DNA of 10,779 nt from Candidatus Bathyarchaeota archaeon (GTDB lineage Archaea > Thermoproteota > Bathyarchaeia > TCS64), in contig JABXKY010000316.1 of assembly GCA_013619005.1 (NCBI GenBank), positions 1 to 10,779 of the forward strand, read 5' to 3'. Position numbers and translations under genes: made by a program. A model generated the notes under the pieces. The model worked only from the letters and a program-made list of their open reading frames with translations, did no database searches and had not been told where the DNA came from. Below, piece by piece: positions 6,421 through 10,779 of the stretch (positions are counted from its first letter, which is position 1; every line of letters begins with the position of its first letter).

Positions 6421-6996
6421 ATGACAGAGAGAAAGGTATCATACTTCCCAGAGATAAGCGAGGAGAACACAGAGCTCACACTCAAAGCCGCCAAAGCGAG
6501 GGCAGAAGAGGCAGGGATCAAGAACATAGTCATCTCATCGACCCGGGGCGGCACAGCCCTGAAGGCGCTTAAGCACTTCAAGGGCTACAACGTTGTTGTC
6601 GTAACTCACGTTGCTGGCTTTAGGGAGCCAGGCAAGATAGAGATGGACGACGAGATCGTACAAAAGATCAAGGAAATGGGTGGAAAGGTGCTGACCACCG
6701 TGCACACCTTCGGAGGCGTTGCGTCGGCTATTAGGAAGAAATTCAGCACACTTGAGAGTCCGATGCTAATCGCCAACGTCCTCAGGATGTTCGGCCAGGG
6801 CATGAAGGTCACGTTGGAGATCGTATACATGGCCGCAGACGCGGGCCTGCTCCCTATGGACGAGGAGGTTATCTCGATCGCTGGCACCGGAAAGGGCTGC
6901 GACACGGCTATCTTGGTGAAGCCAGCCCACAGCGGCAACCTTTTCGATCTCTACGTCAGGGAGATCATTGCGAAACCCACGGTTAGAAAATCATAA
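6421..6996 (+). CDS. Stand-alone pyruvate-kinase C-terminal-like protein (COG1751 type)
   Basis: A 191-residue soluble protein resembling the allosteric alpha/beta C-terminal domain of pyruvate kinase, without the catalytic barrel. Seen: alternating strands and helices with NIVISSTRGGTALKALKHF (35-53). In it SSTRGGTA resembles the phosphate-binding loop that holds fructose bisphosphate in pyruvate kinase. Then come VVVVTHVAGF (58-67), a helix-rich middle with VHTFGGVASAIRKKF (94-108), and a glycine-rich loop SIAGTGKGCDTAILVKP (152-168). This fits the archaeal family of MTH1675 and AF0103, whose role is not established. It has a short leader with a weak GGTGG site. It diverges from the winged-helix operon and lies 167 bp upstream of the por operon. 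A metabolite-sensing or phospho-ligand role near pyruvate metabolism is inferred from context only. Confidence 0.8.
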   Translation: MTERKVSYFPEISEENTELTLKAAKARAEEAGIKNIVISSTRGGTALKALKHFKGYNVVVVTHVAGFREPGKIEMDDEIVQKIKEMGGKVLTTVHTFGGVASAIRKKFSTLESPMLIANVLRMFGQGMKVTLEIVYMAADAGLLPMDEEVISIAGTGKGCDTAILVKPAHSGNLFDLYVREIIAKPTVRKS

Positions 6997-7115
6997 CCTA
7001 TCTTTTCGCGCTGTATATTGGGCACTGTTCCGGGGTCTCTCCCTCAACGGGGTATCAATCTAACCCATTGCTGTACACATGAGCAGAATACTTGAAGGAA
7101 ACTCGGCGTGTGCCA

Positions 7116-7127
7116 TTTTTTATGTAT
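7116..7127 (+). promoter_or_regulatory. T-run / TATA-like element before the por operon
   Basis: TTTTTTATGTAT lies about 42 nt before the porG start. Read as a TATA box it would start transcripts near 7150, leaving a leader of about 14 nt that holds AGGTTGA (7151-7157) as a weak ribosome site. The T6 run, preceded by a small GGC-GTGT-GCC hairpin (7104-7113), could equally end the PK-C-like transcript, and the two uses are compatible. The rest of the 6997-7163 spacer shows nothing clear beyond a TGTACAC word at 7072-7078. Confidence 0.4.
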
Positions 7128-7163
7128 CCTCCACCTACGTTTATCGTATCAGGTTGAATAACA

Positions 7164-7718
7164 TTGAACGAGATTAGATTCCACGGAATGGGTGGACAGG
7201 GAGCTGTAATGGGCGCGCTGATGCTATCCGAGGCGGCCTTCGCCGAGGGCAAGTACGCCCAGAAGATCCCAGTCTACGGGGGCATGCGTCGTGGAGGGGA
7301 CGTCACCGTCTTCCTCAGGCTCGACGACAAGCCCATCAGGAGAACCAGCGGCATCTACGAACCCGATGCCCTGATTATATTAGACCCCACACTCACCAAG
7401 CACGACAAGGTGACGCGCGGTCTCAAGGAGGGAGGGACAGTCATCCTAAATGACACCATCAAGCCCAGCGAGCTGGACATCGGATTACCGCTGGGAACCG
7501 TTGCGACCTTGGATGCCACATCTATCAGTACGGAGTTATTCGGCCCAAGGGCGATCCCCATAGTAAACACAATCCTAATGGGGGCCATCGCCAAGGCAAC
7601 AGATTGGGTCAAGCTTGAGAACCTTTTCGAGCCCATCATGCACGCGTTCCCCGGCAGGATCGGGGAGCTCAACGTCGAGGCGTGCAAGAAGGGCTACGCG
7701 GCAGCGGAGGTCGCCTAG
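7164..7718 (+). CDS. porG: Pyruvate:ferredoxin oxidoreductase, gamma subunit
   Basis: A 184-residue gamma subunit of the four-subunit 2-oxoacid:ferredoxin oxidoreductase, the enzyme converting pyruvate plus CoA to acetyl-CoA and CO2 with reduction of ferredoxin (reversible). Seen: the N-terminal IRFHGMGGQGAVMGALMLSEA (4-24, with GMGGQG at 8-13), KIPVYGGMRRGGDVTVFLRL (34-53), and NTILMGAIAKA further on. All are landmarks of the POR gamma catalytic domain, and length is normal. The start is TTG at 7164. An in-frame TGA lies three codons upstream, and the family's N-terminus begins exactly here. It is the first gene of porGDAB, with no gap to porD (TAG then ATG). Subunit identity is secure; pyruvate over another 2-oxoacid is the likeliest substrate. 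Confidence 0.93.
   Translation: MNEIRFHGMGGQGAVMGALMLSEAAFAEGKYAQKIPVYGGMRRGGDVTVFLRLDDKPIRRTSGIYEPDALIILDPTLTKHDKVTRGLKEGGTVILNDTIKPSELDIGLPLGTVATLDATSISTELFGPRAIPIVNTILMGAIAKATDWVKLENLFEPIMHAFPGRIGELNVEACKKGYAAAEVA
7706..7711 (+). promoter_or_regulatory. SD site for porD
   Basis: GGAGGT with a 7-nt spacer before the ATG at 7719, embedded in the last codons of porG. It supports internal initiation at the abutting TAG-ATG junction. Confidence 0.65.
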
Positions 7719-7931
7719 ATGGCTCAGGTTGTTCGTTCGTTCGCCCCCAAGGTGGACCAGGAGACGTGCATCGCGTGCGGTATATGTGTGACGTACTGCC
7801 CCGAGAGCACGGTCTTGCTAACGGAGGAGAAGAAAATCATATTCGATTACAGGTACTGCAAGGGCTGCGGGGTATGCGCCAACGAGTGCCCTGTTAACGC
7901 CATAGCGATGGTAAAGGAGGGATCACAATGA
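7719..7931 (+). CDS. porD: Pyruvate:ferredoxin oxidoreductase, delta subunit (2[4Fe-4S] ferredoxin)
   Basis: A 70-residue ferredoxin-like subunit that carries electrons from the TPP site out to soluble ferredoxin. Seen: two complete cluster motifs, CIACGICVTYCPE (C17, C20, C23, C27) and CKGCGVCANECP (C47, C50, C53, C57), each CxxCxxCxxxCP, so both [4Fe-4S] clusters should assemble. It is rather short compared with PorD of about 100 residues in Pyrococcus, which carries a longer N-terminal part. It follows porG without a gap and overlaps porA by 4 nt (ATGA), which fixes it as the delta subunit and not a free ferredoxin. Confidence 0.93.
   Translation: MAQVVRSFAPKVDQETCIACGICVTYCPESTVLLTEEKKIIFDYRYCKGCGVCANECPVNAIAMVKEGSQ
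7914..7921 (+). promoter_or_regulatory. Near-perfect SD site for porA
   Basis: AAGGAGGG, continuing into ATCA, matches the 16S tail complement almost fully, with 7 nt between GGAGG and the ATG at 7928. It is the strongest ribosome site in the window and suggests high translation of the large subunit. Confidence 0.75.
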
Positions 7932-9127
7932 GCGACAAAGAATTCACAAGGATGATGGAGGGCAACGAGGCAGCGGCCTGGGGAGCGAAGATGTCCCGGG
8001 CTGAGGTAGTGCCAGCGTACCCGATCACGCCCCAGACCGAGCTCATCAGCAACATAGCGACGTTGATCGCCGAGGGAAAGATGAAGACCGAGTACATCAA
8101 GGTCGAGGGCGAGCACACCGCGATGGCAGCGGCCGTAGGAGCCTCGGCTGCGGGAGCCCGGGTATTCACGGCGTCCAGTAGCCAGGGGGTCGCCTTCATG
8201 GATGAGCCCCTCTGGATTCCACCGGGGAGAAGGCTTCCGATAGTGATGTGCTTCGTCAACAGGTCCATGGCCCCCTTGGGCGGTCTCAGGCCTGACCACA
8301 ACGACTCCATGCATCAACGTGACAAGGGCTGGATACTACTCTACTGCGAGAACAGCCAGGAGGTACTGGACACCATAATCCAGGCGTACAAGATCGCAGA
8401 GAACTCGGAGATATACCTCCCTGTGGGCGTCTGTTACGACGGCTACTTTGTCTCGGCGACGGCCACGCCCACCACTGTGCCTGACCAGGCAAAGGTGGAC
8501 GAGTGGCTGCCATCGTACAAGCATGAATGGTACAGCTTGATGCCTGACAGCTACAAGATGCCCTCCCAGAGGAACTTCCTCCAACTTAGGATGGGGGTCG
8601 CTGAGGCACAACAGAAGGCCAAACAGGTCATCAAGGACGTCGACACCGACTACAAGAAACACTTTGGCAGGGGCTACGGCGGTCTACTTGAGGAGTACAA
8701 CTGTGACGGCGCCGAGGCAGTAATAGTGACCATGGATTCCATGACTGGAACAGCCAGGGACGTCATCGATGAGATGCGGGCAGAGGGCAAGAAGATCGGG
8801 CTAATAAAGCTCAAGTGCTTCAGGCCATTCCCCACAGAGGAGTTCCAGAAGCTCGCGCCAAAATACAAGGCCATCGGGGTCGTTGACAGGAACAACAGCT
8901 TCGGCTCAGCGGGTGGAGGCATTGTGAACATTGAGCTCTCAAGGGCGCTCTACAATGAACCCGACAAGCCCCTGTTGGTCAACTTCCACGTAGGGCTCTC
9001 GGGCACGGACGTGACCATGAACCAGATCAGGTACATGGCCGACGAGACCCTGGAGGCGGCCAAGACAGGCAAGGTGAAACATATCGTTGACTGGGTTGAG
9101 ACCCACGACTTAGGAGAGGTGATGTAG
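7928..9127 (+). CDS. porA: Pyruvate:ferredoxin oxidoreductase, alpha subunit
   Basis: A 399-residue alpha subunit, normal for the family. Seen: GNEAAAWGAKM (12-22), the substrate-pocket motif AYPITPQTE (30-38), IKVEGEHTAMAAAVGASAAGARVFTASSSQG (split at about 57-87) holding the Glu-His pair near the thiazolium site, and NRSMAPLGG followed by RPDHNDSMHQRDKGW (121-135). A C-terminal Rossmann-like domain (about 240-399) includes VIVTMDSMTGTARDV and FRPFPTEEF. In Pyrococcus PorA the region before the DSM/DTI..RD motif reads like IWNDWQD; here it is RPDHND, a local difference next to the active site. It is coupled to porD (ATGA) and directly abuts porB. Together with PorB it binds TPP and CoA in the cytosol. 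Substrate is most likely pyruvate; another 2-oxoacid cannot be excluded. Confidence 0.92.
   Translation: MSDKEFTRMMEGNEAAAWGAKMSRAEVVPAYPITPQTELISNIATLIAEGKMKTEYIKVEGEHTAMAAAVGASAAGARVFTASSSQGVAFMDEPLWIPPGRRLPIVMCFVNRSMAPLGGLRPDHNDSMHQRDKGWILLYCENSQEVLDTIIQAYKIAENSEIYLPVGVCYDGYFVSATATPTTVPDQAKVDEWLPSYKHEWYSLMPDSYKMPSQRNFLQLRMGVAEAQQKAKQVIKDVDTDYKKHFGRGYGGLLEEYNCDGAEAVIVTMDSMTGTARDVIDEMRAEGKKIGLIKLKCFRPFPTEEFQKLAPKYKAIGVVDRNNSFGSAGGGIVNIELSRALYNEPDKPLLVNFHVGLSGTDVTMNQIRYMADETLEAAKTGKVKHIVDWVETHDLGEVM
9112..9123 (+). promoter_or_regulatory. SD site for porB
   Basis: AGGAGAGGTGAT offers two overlapping matches (AGGAG and AGGTGAT) just before the abutting TAG-ATG junction at 9125-9130. It lies in the end of porA. 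Confidence 0.65.
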
Positions 9128-10003
9128 ATGACACACGAGATATTCGACCAACACTACAAGGAAGCAAAGATCCAGGGAGGGACCACGTGCTGCCCAGGCT
9201 GCGGTGGGCCACTCTTCTGGAAGATCGCGCTACAGGTTCTCGGACCAAACACCATAGTATACGGGGACGGCCCATGCGCCATGTGCGCCCTGAGGAACAT
9301 CAAGGTACCCCACTACGGCATCCACTTCAGCTTCGTCGCTGATGGAGCAACCGGAATCGCCGCGGCTCTACGAGCCAAGGGCAGGGGAGATGTCACGCTG
9401 ATCTCAAGCGCAGGTGACGGCGCCACAGCCGACATCAGCTTCGGAAAGATCAGCGCCGCCGCGGAGAGGAACGAGAACATGATCCAGATCTGCGTCGACA
9501 ACGAGGCCTACATGAACACGGGCATCCAGAAGAGCGGCCTCACACCCTACGGTGCGTGGACAACCACTACACCGACGGGCAAGGAGACCAACAAGAAGGA
9601 CATACCCATGATCATAGCCGCACACAAGGTACCCTACGTGGCCACGGCCAGCGTGGCGTACCCGGTGGACCTCAAGAGGAAGCTGGAGAAGGCCTTGAGC
9701 ATCGAGGGCTTCAAGTTCATCCACACCATCATCCCGTGCCCAACGGGCTGGAGGTTCGACCCTGCCAAGGCCGTTGAGGTAACCAGACTGGGCGTCGATT
9801 CCTGGGTGACCCCTCTCTACGAGGTGGAGGAGGGTGTCCTCAAGGTTTCACGGAAGGCGGAGGCCAAGCCTGTCAACGAGTACCTGTCCGCACAGGGCAG
9901 GTTCAGGAGACTGAGCGAGGAGCAGATCGCCTACATCCAGTCCGAGGTGGACAACAAGCGTGATGATCTACTTGCCCAGGACGGCAAGACCATCATCCAC
10001 TAA
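9128..10003 (+). CDS. porB: Pyruvate:ferredoxin oxidoreductase, beta subunit (TPP-binding)
   Basis: A 291-residue beta subunit that binds thiamine diphosphate and the proximal [4Fe-4S] cluster. Seen: CCPGCGG (C21, C22, C25), GDGPCAMC (C50, C53), and PCPTGW (C204) as the distant cluster ligand. The TPP motif starts at GDGATADISFG (96-106) and ends with VDNEAYMNTGIQKSG (123-137). All cluster and cofactor motifs are intact. It is somewhat shorter than Pyrococcus PorB (about 330 residues), mostly at the C-terminus. It is last in porGDAB, an order common in archaea. A T-rich terminator follows at once, so the operon ends here. Confidence in subunit identity is high. Confidence 0.93.
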   Translation: MTHEIFDQHYKEAKIQGGTTCCPGCGGPLFWKIALQVLGPNTIVYGDGPCAMCALRNIKVPHYGIHFSFVADGATGIAAALRAKGRGDVTLISSAGDGATADISFGKISAAAERNENMIQICVDNEAYMNTGIQKSGLTPYGAWTTTTPTGKETNKKDIPMIIAAHKVPYVATASVAYPVDLKRKLEKALSIEGFKFIHTIIPCPTGWRFDPAKAVEVTRLGVDSWVTPLYEVEEGVLKVSRKAEAKPVNEYLSAQGRFRRLSEEQIAYIQSEVDNKRDDLLAQDGKTIIH

Positions 10004-10007
10004 CCCC

Positions 10008-10017
10008 TTTTTCTCTT
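10008..10017 (+). terminator. T-rich terminator after the por operon
   Basis: TTTTTCTCTT begins 4 nt after the porB stop. This is the T-rich type of signal used by archaeal RNA polymerase; no hairpin is seen. Confidence 0.6.
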
Positions 10018-10021
10018 AACC

Positions 10022-10028
10022 GTTAAAC
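10022..10028 (+). promoter_or_regulatory. TATA-like box for the PfkB-family kinase
   Basis: GTTAAAC is centred 27 nt before the GTG at 10052, again the leaderless spacing. No SD site precedes the GTG. The AT-rich TTTATTTT at 10042-10049 lies too close to be the TATA element. Confidence 0.4.
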
Positions 10029-10051
10029 ACCTGGACAATTCTTTATTTTCC

Positions 10052-10779
10052 GTGAGCATCACAGCCGTCGGCCACATCGCGCTTGACACAGTGATTACGG
10101 GAGAGCGGCGACTTGAACAACTAGGAGGTCCGCCGAGCTTCATGTCCGCGATAGGTGATGTGATTGACTCAAGGGTTGACGTGGTTACCCGAATCGGCCC
10201 TGATTTTCCTCAGCTCCACAATGAAGTGTTCAGGGAAAGGGGTATTGATCTGGCACAATGGACCTGTGAATCGCCAACAACCCGATTCATCCTGAATTAC
10301 ACCGTCAAGCCAAGGGGCCTAGCGGTGAGGGTCGTTTGTGATGAGATTGAGGTACCCGATATCCCTGAATCCGGCTGCGTGATAATCTCCCCGATTGTGG
10401 GCGAGATCAATGAGTCCTTCCTTGGCTCCGTTGAACCTGATTACCTCGCCCTTGACCCTCAGGGACTGGTGAGGAAAATCCATGACGATGGCTCCATCAC
10501 CCTTGAGCCATGGAGGTCGGCCAACTTTGACCGTGTAGACCTGCTGAAGACGAGTATCCGTGAGCACTTCTACATCACAGGTGAGCCTGATCCCCTGAGA
10601 AGCCTGGGGAAGATCATGGAAAATGGTGTTGATGTTGCCGTGATCACCCTTGGGGATGAAGGTTCATTGGTGCAATCAGCCGATGCCAGACTGAAGGTGC
10701 CCGTTTATCCCACGGAGAGCATCGACTCCACAGGGGCTGGGGACTGCTTCCTCGCCGCGTTATCGTATTGCCTGTACAG
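10052..10779 (+). CDS. PfkB-family sugar kinase (3' end cut by window edge)
   Basis: 242 residues are visible, open to the right edge. Seen: an N-terminal strand MSITAVGHIALDTVI, the glycine pair LGGPPSFMSAIG (24-35) where PfkB kinases place substrate, IGPDF (48-52), LDPQG (134-138), a late Rossmann strand VAVITLGDEGSLV (195-207), and the signature DSTGAGDCF (225-233) with catalytic base Asp231. This would phosphorylate a sugar, nucleoside or inositol using ATP (or ADP in some archaea) in the cytosol. The GTG start at 10052 is chosen because the N-terminal PfkB strand begins there and a TATA-like box sits at -27. Only the last few dozen residues should be missing. The substrate cannot be named; the archaeal inositol-kinase and ribokinase groups are both possible. 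It is separately transcribed from por. Confidence 0.85.
   Translation, partial: MSITAVGHIALDTVITGERRLEQLGGPPSFMSAIGDVIDSRVDVVTRIGPDFPQLHNEVFRERGIDLAQWTCESPTTRFILNYTVKPRGLAVRVVCDEIEVPDIPESGCVIISPIVGEINESFLGSVEPDYLALDPQGLVRKIHDDGSITLEPWRSANFDRVDLLKTSIREHFYITGEPDPLRSLGKIMENGVDVAVITLGDEGSLVQSADARLKVPVYPTESIDSTGAGDCFLAALSYCLY

Noticed and set aside
7104..7121. GGC-GTGT-GCC hairpin followed by T6 as a bacterial-style terminator
   Set aside because: The stem is only three pairs; the T-run is better read as a TATA-like element or a hairpin-independent archaeal stop signal.
7079..7177. 32-codon plus-strand ORF (MSRILEGNSA...) in the spacer before porG, overlapping its start
   Set aside because: No SD site, no recognisable feature, and it runs over the probable promoter; likely chance.
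7847..8317. Two overlapping minus-strand ORFs opposite porD/porA
   Set aside because: Antisense to intact cluster and active-site motifs; His/Arg/Pro-rich product typical of a shadow frame in GC-rich coding DNA.
10319..10567. 82-codon minus-strand ORF in the right-hand region
   Set aside because: It is antisense to the PfkB-family kinase, whose DSTGAGD signature and continuous reading frame are clear.

Overview
The window looks like a stretch of archaeal chromosome from an uncultivated-type lineage. Signs are archaeal TATA-like boxes about 27-35 nt ahead of several starts (leaderless or nearly so), strong Shine-Dalgarno (SD) sites only inside operons, heavy AGG and ATA codon use, an archaeal RimI/Ard1-type acetyltransferase and a four-subunit pyruvate:ferredoxin oxidoreductase typical of anaerobic archaea. 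A Bathyarchaeia-like or Thermoplasmatota-like source is possible, but the sequence alone does not settle it. No rRNA, tRNA, CRISPR array, insertion sequence or phage gene was seen. No stretch over 300 bases lacks a gene.

Layout. Bases 1-1083 carry three minus-strand genes: a YkgJ-type cysteine-cluster protein cut by the left edge, a 52-residue single-span membrane protein, and an archaeal RimI-like N-acetyltransferase. A site-2-type intramembrane metalloprotease (S2P) diverges from rimI at 1174-2304. It faces a minus-strand LarA/DUF2088-family protein (2369-3598) whose usual active-site motifs look eroded. Next comes a two-gene minus-strand operon (6351 down to 3641). Its first protein has a signal peptide, an outside beta domain, helical-hairpin repeats, one membrane span and a cytoplasmic winged helix. 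Its second is exported, with an Ig-like domain and long helices. The two overlap by ATGA, and both carry the same style of 'DY/GNY..A' helical-hairpin repeat.

Diverging from that operon is a stand-alone pyruvate-kinase C-terminal-like protein (6421-6996). It is followed by a compact porG-porD-porA-porB operon (7164-10003) for CoA-dependent oxidation or formation of pyruvate with ferredoxin. A PfkB-family sugar kinase (10052 onward) runs off the right edge.

How the parts may work together. The right half is central carbon metabolism around pyruvate. The left-centre holds a plausible envelope-sensing module: a membrane-tethered transcription factor, its exported partner and a nearby S2P that could release the DNA-binding domain. 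That link is inference. A near-palindrome centred on TGTACA and a 7-bp direct repeat lie in the shared divergent promoter at 6352-6420 and are candidate operator sites for the tethered regulator. The most unusual items are this two-protein sensor operon, the motif-degenerate LarA-like protein and the small membrane protein.
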